Below are positions 44,101-57,900 of a stretch of 64,000 bases of DNA, one piece after another. A model generated the notes under the pieces. The model saw nothing but the letters and a program-made list of their open reading frames with translations, was not told the origin of the DNA and searched no databases. Every line of letters begins with the position of its first letter. The first letter of the stretch is position 1. Origin of the DNA: Arachis hypogaea (taxonomy: Eukaryota > Streptophyta > Magnoliopsida > Fabales > Fabaceae); contig NC_092045.1 in the NCBI RefSeq assembly GCF_003086295.3, positions 21,364,890-21,428,889 of the forward strand, read 5' to 3'. Made by a program: the position numbers and the translations under genes.

Positions 44101-44890
44101 ATGGTGGAAGAAAACCAAAGAATGTCAAATCAGATAGCCGAGCTAACCAATGCTCGGATTGCTCATAACGATGATCACAATGAACGACAACATGATGAGG
44201 AAGAAAACTATGATCCAACGCATGTCTCTGAAACTCAACCACTAGAGAAAGATCAACAAAATAATGAAGGCAATGAATCGGACAACGCAGTTAGACCATT
44301 GACAACCGAGGTCATGGATTTTAAATTTCCCAGGAACTTTACGTTACTAATGACACTAACTTAGCTCCCTATGACGGCATGATGGATCCAAAAAAGAACA
44401 TCAAGAAATTCCGCTCCATGATTATTGTAAACAGTGCTTCTAATCATATCTTATGTCGTTGTTTCTCTACTTTTTTAGACGGTCCTGCACTTGATTAGTT
44501 TTTCACTTTGCCTACAGATTTTATCTCATGCTTTCAGGAGCTTGCTAAGTTATTTGAATATCAGTTCACTGCATCTTCCATATATTTGCATGACTCTGAC
44601 TATTTGAACACCATCAAGCAAGGGTAGCAAGAAAACTTAAAAGAGTATGTAACTCGCTTCACTAAAGTAGCAATAAGCATCCCAAACCTTCATCCAGAGG
44701 TACACCTACATGATATTAAAAGAGGCCTTTGCCCAGAAAAATTCCAAGAGGTTATCACAATAGCCAAACCTCGAACCTTAGCCAAGTTTCGAGAGAAAGC
44801 CGACAGCCAAATGGAGATTGAGGAGTTTCGCCAAACCCAAAGATCGAAAAAAGTTCAAACCAACAAGGATGATGACAAAAATTGAGATAA
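44101..44890 (+). pseudogene. gag: Tat-lineage Gag
   Basis: Starts MVEENQRMSNQIAEL with a coiled-coil-like and then acidic N-terminal part. After a frameshift near 44345 a gag domain follows, recognisable by the phrases LHDSDYLNTIKQG and FTKVAISIPNLHPEVHL. In-frame stops include one after GPALD near 44495 and one in the KQG segment near 44625. The end is Lys/Asp-rich. Gag would form the particle that carries element RNA. It is not functional as read. Confidence 0.75.
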
Positions 44891-45200
44891 CAAGAAACTT
44901 TTCTGATTAACACCCCCATTATGATTCTTACATTCAATTCAACACCAAATGGGAGGAAATCATTAAGAAAATACTAAATTCAAAGCTAATCAAACCTCCT
45001 CGAAAAGTTGGAACCTATCAATATTTGAAGAATGTGGACAAAATAAAGTACTACGCTTTTCATAAAAAACACGGGCATAGTACGTTGAGTGCGTCGTAGC
45101 CAAAGACTTGCTCGAGCGCTTAGCTCGGCAAGGTCATTTGGACAAATACATCGGCGGCCATATCCAAAAGCGCACCATACATTAATAAATCCACATTTCA
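44891..45200 (+). pseudogene. Tat-lineage gag-protease linker, left of the nested LTR
   Basis: Readable phrases include LIKPPRKVGTY and, after a frameshift, LLERLARQGHLDKYIGGHIQ (about 45110-45170), typical of the region between gag and protease in Tat elements. The His/Cys zinc motif is degenerate. At 45200 the frame meets the TTTCA insertion site and continues at 46600. Confidence 0.65.
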
Positions 45201-46594
45201 TGGTATTTATTTGCTTTAATTGGGTGAATGTTATTAACTTTTCCTACATTTATTCACTAAAATAGCATGGTTTTGTAAATTCTTCTTAAATTATGCTTAA
45301 GAGTAAAAACATATTTTTTAGACCCTTAATTTGCCAAATTTAATTCACTTTAATTCCATAAGATGCTTTAATGTGTTTGATGAAGTGATTTCAGGTTTAC
45401 AAGGCAAATATAGATTGAAGGAGTGAAGAAAAAGCATGCAAAAGTGAAGAATTCATGAAGAAATGGAGTTTAGAGTGTTTTACTACCATGCGTACGCACA
45501 AGAATTCATGCGTACGCACAAGAATTCATTCGTACGCACGTTTGCAATTTGTACAACCATGCATACGCATGGTCAGACATGTGTACGCACGAATTCAATC
45601 ACATGAGTTCATTTAATGCAACACATGGGTCGCGATTTCTGACCTTCCGAAATCCAATCCAACTCATTTCTGAAGCTATTTGAAGCCAAATTCAAGAAGG
45701 ATGAAAGGGAGACAATTAGGCTTAGTTATAATCATGTTTTAGGTCATATTTTAGAGAGAGAATCTCTCTTTTCTCTCTAAAATTAGGATAGATTAGATTA
45801 AATTCCTCTTAGGTTTAGGTTTTAATTCTTGTCTTGATTTAGTTTTCCTTAGGATTTCTTGTTGCTACATCTTTGCACTTTTAGTTTTACTTATTATTTC
45901 TTTTATTTTGTCACTTTTATGTTCATGCCCTATTGTTGGATTTGGAATTTCTTTAATGCAATTTTGATGTTTTTATGTTATTGATGTTTATTTGAGTTGT
46001 TGTTATTGTTATCTTGTATTTGGTAGCCTTAAATTTTATTATTATTGCACTTTTATCATGCTTTATTTTTATGTATACCAAGTGTTTGATAAAATGCTTG
46101 GTTGGATTTTAGAGTAGATTTTAGCACTCTTGACTTGAGATTGAGGACTGCCTTGATGTCATTGATGTCCAGTGTGATTGGTAATTTAGGATTTTTAATT
46201 GATTTTAAGATCAATTATGTTCACTTGACTTCACCCTCTGATGTTAAAGGAAAACTAAGTGGAATTAACCCTTTGTAATTACCATGTTGTGGTCAATGAT
46301 CTAAATAGGAAGCTTTGACTCTTAATTCTTACTATGAGTGCCTTTTAGCATTTATATTCACTTTCTAGCACATTTAATTTCTTATTTCATGTTATCAAAA
46401 CCCCGAATATTCTCACAACCAATAGCATGCACACTTCCCTGCAATTCCTTTGAGGGACGACCTGAGGTTTAAATACTCTTGATTTTTATTGGTTTGAATT
46501 GTGACAAACAAAAATGACTTTGATTGAGGTTTAATTGTTGGTTTGGATCTATACTTCGACGAGATTATTTTTGTGAAAATTCTAAACCGACAAT
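45201..46594 (+). mobile_element. Solo LTR, Athila-like family
   Basis: About 1394 bp with TTTCA on each side (45196-45200 and 46595-46599). The Tat reading frame is in phase when the LTR and one TTTCA are removed, which supports these ends although the right terminus is not a clean CA. The right part shares gacgacctgaggtttaaata and ttgttggttt phrases with the solo LTR at 31062. CpG-rich words (catgcgtacgcac, three times) lie at 45488-45600. Confidence 0.7.
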
Positions 46595-46599
46595 TTTCA

Positions 46600-46698
46600 T
46601 CCTTCACACATCCATCTAACTTATCTTCTGCAAGATAATCTTCTCGGGACAAGGACAAAGCAAACAATGCTAAACTCAATTAACCATGAGGCGTGATT
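46600..46698 (+). pseudogene. Tat-lineage pol fragment between the two insertions
   Basis: A Ser/Lys-rich linker in the same frame as the pieces before 45200 and after 58389. It has in-frame stops. It ends at the TGATT duplication of the Tekay-type element. Confidence 0.6.
46694..46698. repeat. Target-site duplication TGATT, left (Tekay-type)
   Basis: Recurs at 58389-58393 next to the other LTR. Confidence 0.95.
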
Positions 46699-49600
46699 TG
46701 TAACACCCTACCATACAGAGTCTTATGCTTAAGTCATAATTCAGAGATAGCAAGGTATTACGACCTCTAAAACAAAAATTTAGTACGAATAGTATTGTGA
46801 AAAATGATTATAACTAGGAGCCTTTTTAAGAAAAAGGGTAAACAAAAATCGTAACTCAAAAACGCAACACTCCGATCGATAACGTAACGAACAAGGATAA
46901 ACCAACGCGAGATTATATATATACAAAAGAGTGTCCAAAACGAGAATATCAAAACTCAAAAGCCGGTTGCAAAGATAACCGGTCCGAGCATAGCAACATA
47001 TATATATACAAGTAAATAAAATAGGAAACCCCAAGGAAAACCCAAAGGGACACAAAAATTGAGAACCTATTCTCTAAAATCTCCTATAAGAGGAGTCATT
47101 ACAGTTTTTATTATTTAATGGAGATAAAAGTATCTAAACAAAACATATAAACCAAAACAGAGTCCCGAGAACAAAGGATCTTCGCTAATCCAGAAGTCTC
47201 CAGCATGCATCAGCGAAAAACCTCACGTCCAGCATTTGAAAATCACAAAATCCGCATGGGTGAGAACCAGAGGTCCTCAGCATGGTAACAACTTCCATAT
47301 ATATAATACATAATAATAGAGGAAAGGCGAAGGCAATCCTAGAACTTCCTCCAGATAATTCAAAGCTTATAAACAAACTAAACCATAAAGGGCATCTGAC
47401 TAAAGATTCTTCAGTCTAACTAATACTTTCCTTTCCAATTCCTTCAGACCTCCCAACCACCAGCAGAAGTATAATATAGCAAACACAATTATATCAGACA
47501 AGAGATATACAAATAGGAACAAGTAAGGCATTTAAACAAATAGCAAGTAATATGCAGTCAAATAGACAATCTCAATCAATCCACATAGTATGCATATGAT
47601 GAATGCCTGTCCCTAATGGCTGATGATATCATCTATCGATTATAGAGCCAACCCGACAAGTCCTGGTAGCTAACCATTGGACTGTCCCTCTGTCGCGCAT
47701 CCCCAACTCGAGTTATACTCATCATAAATTTGATCATAATCATGATCCATATCCATCACCCTCACTGGTGAATATTTACGGGGGCGAGCTCATCCGGGGC
47801 CTTCACAGTGCCCGGCCACCCTTACGACATAGGGTCAAAAGAGCTTCGAGTCTCAACCTGGAGCACATGGTGGCTAGCCACTGCTTCCTTCCAGGGAAAC
47901 TCTCATCTCTAACAGTGGAAGTGCAACATTCACAATTCACTCAACAGCATATATGAATTTATACTTAGCCATAATCATGGCTCCACCGTAACACGGCAAT
48001 AATCTAGCAATCCGGCTCACGGTTAAATCCATAACCAGCCAATTCATTAACAATTACGGCCCTTCGGCTCATGGCATAACAAGCACTTCCACTGCCATCC
48101 TCTGCATCTCACATAATCATCTTTGATCCTCATTGATCATTCATTTTTCTCTTGCTTCACTCGCAAGTTACCATATTTACTAGCTCCCTTTATCATAGCT
48201 AGGCATATCATAATGATTTAAGACATAAGTGGTGAGATCGGAGGCTTAGAAGTATGAAATTTAGCTTTAAAAACTCAAAATCAACTTTGGGATGAAAACA
48301 GATCCACGCGCACGCATACCCCACGTGCACGGGTGGATGGCCACAAAACTCATCGGCGCGTATGCGCCCTTCACGCGGACACGCGAATTGAAAAATAGCC
48401 AACGACGCGCACGCATCAGCCACGCGTACGCGTGGCTGCTCTTGTACCCTAGGCACAAAACTGGCACAATCCTGGCACAATTTTCGGGAAAATAACTGGG
48501 CATTAGGTGCAGTGCATCGGCGCGCCCGCGCACACCACGCGCACGCGTGGATGGCACTTTCGAGAAAAACGGCGCGTACGCGCCATGTGCGCCTACGCGC
48601 GGGGGGTTATTCTGCTAAAATTTTTCTAAGTTAAAAGCTGCAGAATTCACAAATTCAACTCCCAATCTTCCGACGGACATAACTTTCTCATTTTAAATCG
48701 TCTTTCGCCCGTTCTTCGAATGACATGGACATCCCGGATCCAATTTCATTTCTAAACAGAATTGGCACAAAACAAAGATCCATAGCCTAAGTTATGGCTC
48801 GTCAAAGTATTCCCAAAAACTATGTTTTCATACAAAATCGTAAAGTGCCATTTTCAAAACAAGTCAATTTTTAACTCTATTCAAAATCAATCAAAACATA
48901 CCAATTTCATCCTTTTTTTTAAATCAATTAAAATATATCAAACTCAACATCAAGCCTCCTCAACTCACACATTGATACCTTACCACAATTCACAAAATCA
49001 CCATCCCATCATTTTAACCCACTTCACCCAAGTGGCTCAAACTCAAACACATTGACATATCATATACTCTTCCTCATGCCAATTTTCAACAACACCATTT
49101 CCAGTCAACCATCATTATACGAAATCAATATTATAATCATCATCAACATGGTTTCACTCACAATTCAACCTTAATCAATCATCAAGCATATATCACAATA
49201 TGCATATTTCTCATACATCATACCATCAAGACATCAATAATCATCATCACATATATGACCACATCATATACATCAACCATTCAACAACACTAATAATTCA
49301 ACGCCTATCTTAGGGCCTCTAGCCTAAGTATTTCCTACCACATTACATATTAGATACGGGAAACCGAGACCATACCTAAGCCGATTTCCCAAGCTCAACC
49401 GGAGCACTTCCAAACCACTTTTTCTGAAGCTCTCAAGGCCTCAACACTTTCAAGAACAGATTTTTCACCATCAAATCCCTTTTTAAGCTTTTCAAAGTCA
49501 CTAATCAAGCTCCAATATTCACACATACACAACCTAAGTCACAATCATCATACCCATACACAACATCTCAATATCCAAACATCATAGAACAACAAATTAC

Positions 49601-50190
49601 ACTAGGGTTGTGAATCTTACCACACCCAAGGTCCAAGGAGATAAGATTAACCTTCTCCTTCAAGAGAGTTGGGTCCTATAACATCAAAGAGCCCAAAATC
49701 TCAACATTGTTGCTCATGAAACTCAAAATCAAAGCTAGAAATTCGAAGAGTAAAACGTGGCTTAACTCAAGATTAATTGTATGGGTTTTGTAGAGCTCTC
49801 CACGATGAATGCGTGGCCGTAAACGGTGTGGCAATCGGAGCTCTAGATCAAAAGTTATGGTGGTTTGAAGATTAACCAAGGGAGAGAACTTGAGAGTGTG
49901 TTCTTCCCTTCCCCTCCACCATTTCAGCGTGTGTGTGTGTGTCTAATGAGGAGAGAGAGTGCTGAAAACTGAATTTTGGTTTAGTTTAGTTGGGTCAAGG
50001 GCCCACTTTATTTCTTGTTGGCCCGGTTTGGCCCGTTCGGTCCAATCTTGGTCCGATTTCTATAAAATTGGTACCGAAATTCTCGTCTCTATCTCCTCTA
50101 TCATATTAAGCCATAAAAATAACATTTTTGGCTTTCTAGAATAAATTCTAATTTATGGGTTAATTAGACGTTAATTAACCGGGTCTTACA
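46699..50190 (-). repeat. 3' LTR of the Tekay-type element
   Basis: 3492 bp; on the minus strand it starts TGTAAGACCCGG and ends GGGTGTTACA. A CpG-rich cluster lies at 48303-48602. Blocks related to the solo LTR at 8261 run from about 47580 to 48080. Open frames inside are not genes. Confidence 0.95.
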
Positions 50191-50205
50191 TTCTACCCAC
50201 CTAAT
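50191..50205 (-). other. Polypurine tract of the Tekay-type element
   Basis: On the minus strand an AGGTGGGTAGAA stretch lies immediately before TGTAAGACC of the 3' LTR. Confidence 0.75.
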
Positions 50206-50232
50206 TGGGAATTTTGCCCACAAAATTCAAAT

Positions 50233-53200
50233 TCAATTACCTAAGAATAAGTGCGGATAATCCGTTCGCATCTCCGACTCAAGCTCCCAATGTGTTCCTC
50301 AACATCGCCTCGACTCCATGCCACTTTGACTAATGAAACCTCTTTTCCACGCAACCGTTTGATACTAGTATCATCAATTCTATCTGGAGCCACTGGAAGC
50401 GTCAAATCTTCTCTTAACTGAACTGATTCAGGTTCCAACACATGGCTAGCATCAGGAGTGTACTTCCGAAGTTGTGACACGTGAAACACGTCGTGCAGGT
50501 TCGAAAGATGCAGTGGTAGAGCCATCCGATACGCCACCGGTCCAATCCTCTCCAGGATCTGAAATGGATCAATGTATCTAGGATTCAACTTCTTTGTCTT
50601 AATCACCATACCTACTCCTGTAGTTAGAGTAACTTTAAGGAAAACATGATATCTTTTCTCAAATTCCAAGGGCTTTCGCCTCTAATCGGCGTAACTCTTC
50701 TGGCGACTCTGCACCGGAAGCATCCTATCTCGGATTTTTTTGACTTGTTCAGTGGTCTCAGCTATCATCTCCGGCCCCAACAAGCCATTCTCTCCAGCTT
50801 CATACAACATAACGGAGATTGACATTTTCTCCCATACAAGACCTCATACGGAGCCATTCCAATGCTCGCATGGTAACTATTATTGTATGCAAACTCCACT
50901 AACGGCATATACCGATCCCAACTCACCGGTTGGTCCAAAATACAAGCTCTCAACATATCCTCTAGTGTTTGGATTATCCTCTCAGATTGACCATCTGTTT
51001 GAGGATGGTAAGCTGTACTCAAGCTTAATCGGGTTCCAAAAGCTTTCTGAAATGCACCCCAGAACCTTGAAGTGAAACGAGGATCTCTATCAGAGATTAT
51101 AGTAGCAGGTACACCATGAAGTCTCACAATTTCCTTTATGTATAACCGTGCTAGCTCCTCAAGGGTGTAAGTCACCCGAATGGGTAAAAAGTGAGCTGAC
51201 TTCGTCAGTCGGTCCACAATCACCCAGATAGCATCAAAACCAGCCCTAGTCCTTGGCAATCCCGACACAAAGTCCATTGCAATACTTTCCCACTTCCATT
51301 GCGGAACCTTTAAAGGTTGCAACATCTCGGAAGGTCTTTGATGTTCAATCTTTACCTTTTGACAGGTTAAGCACCTTGAAATATATTCCGCCACATCATT
51401 CTTCATACCCGGCCACCAAAACATCGCCTTTAAATCATTGTACATCTTAGTACTTCCCGGGTGAATGGAGAATCCACTTTTGTGTGCCTCCTTTAAGATA
51501 TCTTGCATCAAAGTGCCAACATCCGGCACAATGATCCTACCCTTGAACCTCCATAACCCATCTTTTTCTTCTGACACTCTCCACTGTTTTCCTTGCTCAA
51601 TAGCCGGTAACACCTTCCATAACGCTTCATCATTTTGATGAGCCTTTAGGAGTTCGGACTTAAAGTCACTTGAGATTTCTAATTGGCTCAAACACAAAGT
51701 TCCGGATACTTCTCGAAAACCAATTTTTAGACTCTCAAATCCCTTGAGCAACTTCTCCTCTTGAAGCATCATCCAAGCCACATTTAACGACTTCCGACTT
51801 AACATATCCGCCACTACATTCACCTTTCCCGGATGGTAATTCAACTCAAAGTCGTAGTCCTTCAATAATTCCATCCACCTCCTCTACCTCATATTAAGCT
51901 CTTTCTAATCAAAGAGATATTTCAAACTCTTGTGATCGGTGAAGACTTGGAACTTAACCCCATATAGATAATGCATCCACACCTTCAAGGCAAACACAAT
52001 CGCAGTGAGTTCCAAATCATGCGTATGGTAACTAACTTCATGAGGTCTCAATTGTCGCGAGGCATACGCCACCACATTATGATGCTGCATCAGCACGTAC
52101 CCTAGACCCTTTAACGAGGCATCACAGTACACCTCAAACGGTTCGTTCGGCTCAGGTAACACCAACACAGGTGCAGTGGTCAACTTTTTCTTCAATGCCT
52201 GAAAGCTCTCCTCGTACTCAGGAGACCAAACAAATGGAGTGTCTTGCAGGTTAACTTTGTCAACGGCAAAGCTAATTCCGAAAAGCCTTTGATGAACCTT
52301 CGGTAATAGCCAGCTAAGCCCAGAAAACTCTTTATCTCAGTTACTGTGGTTGGTTGCTTCCAACCCATCACAGCCTCCACCTTAGCTGGATCTACGACTA
52401 TTCCCTTCTTACTCACCACGTGATCCAAAAACTTCACCTCACTCTTCCAAAACTCACACTTAGACAGTTTCGCATAGAGTTTCTTCTCCTTTAGAATCTG
52501 CAACACGGTCCTCAAGTGTTATGCATGCTCTTCTTCAGTCTTGGAGTAAATCAGTATGTCGTCAATGAAGACAACAACGAATTTATCCAGAAACGAACAG
52601 AACACTATATTCATGTAATCCATAAACACTGCAGGAGCGTTCGTCAACCCAAAAGACATTACAATGTACTCGTAATGACTATAATGAGTCTTGAAAGCGG
52701 TCTTAGGGATATCCTCATCCCTCACCCTTATCTGGTGATAACCAGATCGTAAATCGATCTTGGAGAAAACCCCAGCTCCTTGTAACTGATCCATGAGATC
52801 ATCAATTCTCGGCAATGGGTACTTATTCTTTATTGTGACCTTGTTCAGCTGCCTATAATACACACAGAGCCGCATACTCCCATCCTTCTTCTTTACCAGT
52901 AACACTGGAGCACCCCACGGGGAAACACTTGGTCGGATAAAGTTCTTACCCAACAAATCCTCTAACTGAGACTTTAGCTCGGCCATCTCTAATGGTGACA
53001 TCCTATAAGGAGCACTTGAGATTGGTCCCGCCCCAGGCATCAATTCAATAGCAAACTCGACCTCTCGGTTAGGTGGAAATTCATCAATGTTATTGAGAAA
53101 CACCTCTCGAAACTCACACACTACCGAAATCTAATCCAACCTTTGATCATCACCCGAAACACCCGCGGTTAACAACAGGATACCCTGACATTCAATTCCG

Positions 53201-53736
53201 GAACAGCTAACCATCATCGAATTCAAGTAATAATGATTCACAACGACCGGCCCTTCTGTATCTTCCGACATAAAGTACATCGACTTTGTAGAACAATCAA
53301 GCAGGACATGGTTCTCAGATAACCAGTCCAATCCCAAGATAAGATCAAGACCGATCATCGGCAAGCAGATTAAATTATGGACAAAATCATGCTGCTTGAA
53401 CCTAAACGAAACTTTTGGGCATCCTAGCCTAGTTACCATGGCTTCATGGGTAGCATTATACACTTTTAGGTCATAACCTAAGGTTACAATCTTCAATCCT
53501 AACTCATGGGCTTTCTCAAATGCAATGAATGAATGCGATGCTCCCGAATTAAATAAAGCATTTAAAGTTTGACCAGCCATTTCACAGTTACCTCGAATGA
53601 GTGTCTTAGATCCCTCGACACCTATAGCTGAGGTGGTGAACACCCGACCAATTTGTTGTGCTTTTCCAGCGCCTTGCTTCTGCTTCTCTGGACAACTTAC
53701 GGCTTTATGCCCCGCCTTTCCACAATTGTAGCACAA
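50233..53736 (-). pseudogene. pol: Tekay-type pol: protease, RT, RNase H, integrase, chromodomain
   Basis: Minus strand, in order: zinc knuckle CYNCGKAGHKAVSC (about 53694-53733, end of gag), aspartic protease whose DSG reads NSG (near 53550), so the catalytic Asp is lost, reverse transcriptase (53121-52280) with FIDD at about 52560-52570, RNase H (about 52195-51910), integrase with H2C2 region (about 51460-51350), catalytic Asp in AMDF (about 51270), Asp in ISDRD (about 51090) and Glu in GQSERI (about 50980), then a chromodomain-like C-terminus (about 50400-50240, with DDTSIKRLRGKE). In-frame stops: 53131, 52519, 51905, 51884 and 50682. Frameshifts near 52262, 50815 and 50305. The chromodomain would steer insertion to certain chromatin. 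Confidence 0.9.
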
Positions 53737-54708
53737 ACATCATTCGGCCTTGCATGGTGCTCCCGGATGGTGACTCACACACCTAGTACAAGCTTGATCA
53801 TTCTGAGGTTGCTTTCCAAACCTTTTCTCTTGGGAGTTGTTGTTGTTGGGCCTCCTGAAAGAACTTCCCCTCTTGAAAGGCAGACCTCTAGGTGTAAAGC
53901 TTTTCCCTCGGTTCTGTGGGAATGAACCTTTGAGACTCTCTCTCTCAGCAGCTGCCTTCTTCACATACTCTTCAGCAACTTTACACTTGTTTACCAATTC
54001 GGAGAAAGTTTTGATCTCCATTGGTCCCACTAAGCTGAAGATGTCGCTCCGGAGTCCTCCTTCATATTTAACACACTTTCATTCCTCATATTCCACCAGA
54101 GTCCCTTGACACATACGAGAGAACCTGAACAGCTCTTCAAACTTGTCAGTGTACTTAGATACGAACATGGTACCCTGCTTCAGCTGTAGTAACTCAAGTT
54201 CCTTAGCCGTCCTGGCAGAAGTCAGAAAGTACTTCTTATAGAACTCCTCTTGGAAGACATTCTATGTGATATAGTCATCACCCTGCTGTAGAAGACGTCG
54301 GATACCTTGCCACCAATGCGTCGCTTTACCAGTGAGCAAATAGGTAGCAAACTCAACACGTTGTCCTTCAGGTACCACATGCGCTTGTAGTGCTCGCTCC
54401 AAAGCCTGAAACCATGTATCGGTCTCAGTCGGGCTAGTAGATCCCTTGAACTTAGGTGGATTAACCTTCAAAAAGTTTGCCAGTGTCATCGGGCCCTGAA
54501 CTCCACCTCCATCATTACCATGGTTGTTCATCTGTTCACCAAGAGCCTCAGTAGTGGCTTGCATAGCAGTAGCCATATTCTCCAACGCCGTCATAAAGTT
54601 CACCGGATTATTAGGGTTAATATTCGGTGCACGAGCATTAGTACGACCTCTTCCACAGCCTCTACCGTGTCCACGAGGCGCCATCTGGTTCCTATACCCA
54701 CCAAACAA
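53737..54708 (-). pseudogene. gag: Tekay-type Gag
   Basis: Starts near 54708 with a Gly/Arg-rich segment (APRGHGRGCGRGRT). A gag domain follows with FLKVNPPKFKGS and THWWQGIRR. The later part is Lys/Arg-rich before the zinc knuckle at 53733. Three in-frame stops (54262, 54079 and 53740) lie where this lineage has Trp. The frame is otherwise continuous with pol, as in the lineage's single gag-pol polyprotein. Confidence 0.85.
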
Positions 54709-54886
54709 TCGATATTAAGTTGATCAGTTTCAATACCGGAAGTTTAGTGCTTCAAAGTCCCAAATGCATACTCATGAACGTTTATGGCAATTATATCAAG
54801 CAGATATACTAATAGCATATAACACACATATAGAGAATGCAGAGAAGTATAGTTAGTCCGTCCCTCGGGCTCTACAGGAACGAACT
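54709..54886 (-). other. Tekay-type 5' leader
   Basis: Untranslated region between primer site and gag. No frame of interest. Confidence 0.7.
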
Positions 54887-54898
54887 GCTCTGATACCA
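54887..54898 (-). other. Primer-binding site, initiator tRNA-Met
   Basis: Plus strand GCTCTGATACCA; on the sense strand TGGTATCAGAGC, three bases after the LTR. This is the standard tRNA-Met site of Tekay/Del elements. Confidence 0.95.
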
Positions 54899-54901
54899 TA
54901 A

Positions 54902-57900
54902 TATAACACCCTAACATACAGAGTCTTATGCTTAAGTCATAATTCAGAGATGACAAGGTATTACGACCGCTAAAATAAAATCTTAGTACGAATAGTATTG
55001 TGAAAAATGATTATAACTAGGAGCCTTTTTAAGAAAAAGGGGTAAACAAAAATCGTAACTCAAAAACGCAACACTCCGATCGATGACGTAACGAATAAGG
55101 ATAAACCAATGCGAGATTATATATATACAAAAGAGTGTCAAAAAGGGAATATCAAAACTCAAAAGCCGGTGGCGAAGATAACCGGTCCGAGCATAGCAAC
55201 ATATATATATATACAAGTAAATAAAATAGGAAACCCCAAGGAAAACCCAAAGGGACACAAAAACTGAGAACCTATTCTCCAAAATCTCCTATAAGAGGAG
55301 TCATCACAGTTTGTATTATTTAATGGAGATAAAAGTATCTAAACAAAACATATAAACCAAGACAGAGTCCTGGGAACAAAGGATCTCCGCTAATCCAGAA
55401 GTCTCCAGCATGCCTCAGCAAGAAACCTCACGTCCAGCTTCTGAAAATCACAAAATCTGCATGGGTGAGAACTAGAGGTCCCCATCATGGTAACAGCTTC
55501 CACATATATAATACATAATAATAGAGGAAAGCCGAAGGCAATCCTAGAACTTCCTCCAGATAATTCATAGCTTATAAACAAGCTAAATCATAAAGGGCAT
55601 CTGACTAAAGATCCTTCAGTCTAACTAATACTTCCCTTTCCAATTCTTTTAGACATCCCAACCACCAGCAGAAGTATAATATAGCAAACACAGTTATATC
55701 AGACAAGAGATATACAAATAGGAACAAGTAAGGCATTTAGACAAATAGCAAGTAATATGCAGTCAAATAGGCAATCTCAATCATTCCACATGGTATGCAT
55801 AAGATGAATGCCTGTCCTTAATGGCTGATGATATCATTTGTCGGTTATAGAGCCAACCCGACAAGTCTTGGTAGCTAACCATTGGACTGTCCCTCTGTCG
55901 TGCATCCCCAACTCGAGTTATATTCATCATAAACTTGATCATAATCATGATCCATATCCATCACCCTCACTGGTGAATATTTACGGGGGTAAGCTCATCC
56001 GGGGCCTTCACAGTGCCCGGCCACCCTTACGACATAGGGTCAAAAGAGCTTCGAGTCTCAATCTGGAGCACGTAGTGGCTAGCCACTGCTTCCTTCCAGG
56101 GAAACTCTCATCTCTAGCAGTGGAAGTGCAACATTCACAATTCATTCAACAGCATATATGCATTTATACTTAGCCATAATCATGGCTCCGCCTTAACACG
56201 GCAATAATCTAGCCATCCGACTCACGGTTAAATCCATAACCAGCCAATTTATTAACAATTACGGCCCTTCGGCCCATGGCATAACAAGCACTTCCACCGC
56301 CATCCTCCGCATCTCACATAATCATCTTTGATCCTCATTGATCATTCATTTTTCCCTTGCTTCATTCGCAAGTTACCATATTTACTAGCTCCCTTTCTCA
56401 TAGCTAGGCATATCATAATGATTTAAGACATAAGTGGTGAGATCGGAGGCTTAGAAGTATGAAATTTAGCTTTTAAAACTCAAAAACAACTTTGGGATGA
56501 AAACAGATCCACGCGCACGCGTGGATGGCCACAAAACTCATCGGTGCGTATGCGCCCTTCACGCGGATGCGGGGATTGAAAAATAGCCAACGACGCGCAC
56601 GTGTCAGCCACGCGTACGCGTGGGTGCTCTTGCGCCCCAGGCACAAAACTGGCACAATCCTGGCACAACTTTCGGGAAAATAACTGGGCATTAGGTGCAG
56701 TGCATCGGCGCGCCCGCGCACACCACGCGCACGCGTGGATGGCACTTTCGAGAAAAACGGCACGTACGCGCCATGTGCGCCTACGCGCGGGGGGTTATTT
56801 TGCTAAAATTTTTCTAAGTTAAAAGCTGCAGAATTCACAAATTCAACTCCCAATCTTCCGACGGACATAACTTTCTCATTTTAAATCGTCTTTCGCCCGT
56901 TCTTCGAACGGCATGGACATCCCGGATCCAATTTCATTTCTAAACAGAATTGGCACAAAACGAAGATTCATAGCCCAAGTTATGTCTCGTCAAAGTATGC
57001 CCAAAAACTATGTTTTCATACAAAATCATAAAGTGCCATTTTCAAAACAAGTCAATTTTTAACTCTATTCAAAATCAATCGAAACATGTCAATTTCATCC
57101 CTTTTTTTGAAATCAATTAAAACATATCAAAGTCAACATCAAGCCTCCTCAATTCACACATTGATACCATACCACAATTCACAAAATCACCATCCCATCA
57201 TTTTAACCCACTTCACCCAAGTGGCTCAAACTCAAACACATTGACATATAATATACTCTTCCTCATGCCAATTTTCAACAACACCATTTCTAGTCAACCA
57301 TCATTATACGAAATCAATATCATAATCACCATTAACGTGGTTTCACTCACAATTCAACCTTAATCAATCATCAAGCATATATCACAACATGCATATTTCT
57401 CATACATCATACCATCAAGACATCAATAATCATCATCACATATATGACCACATCATATACATCAACCATTCAACAACACCAACAATTCAATGCCTATCTT
57501 AGGGCCTCTAGCCTAAGTATTTCCTACCACATTACATATTAGATACGGGAAATCGAGATCATACCTTAGCCAATTTTCCAAGCTCAACCGGAGCACTTCC
57601 AAACCACTTTTCCTCAAGCTCTCAAGGCCTCAACACTTTCAAGAACAGATTTTTCACCACCAAATTCCTTTTTAAGCTTTTCAAAGTCACCAATCAAGCT
57701 CCAATATTCACACATACACAACCTAAGCCACAATCATCATACCCATACACAACATCTCAATACCCAAACATCATAGAACAAAAAATTACACTAGAATTGA
57801 GAATCTTACCATACCCAAGGTCCAAGGAAACAAGATTAACCTTCTCCTTCAAGAGAGTTGGGTCCTATAACATCAAAGAGCCCAAAATCTCAACATTTTT

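Noticed and set aside
48208..48557. Frames rich in Arg, Ala and His in the Tekay LTRs, also at 56473-56822
   Set aside because: They are produced by the CpG-rich word cluster and are present in both LTRs; they are not genes.
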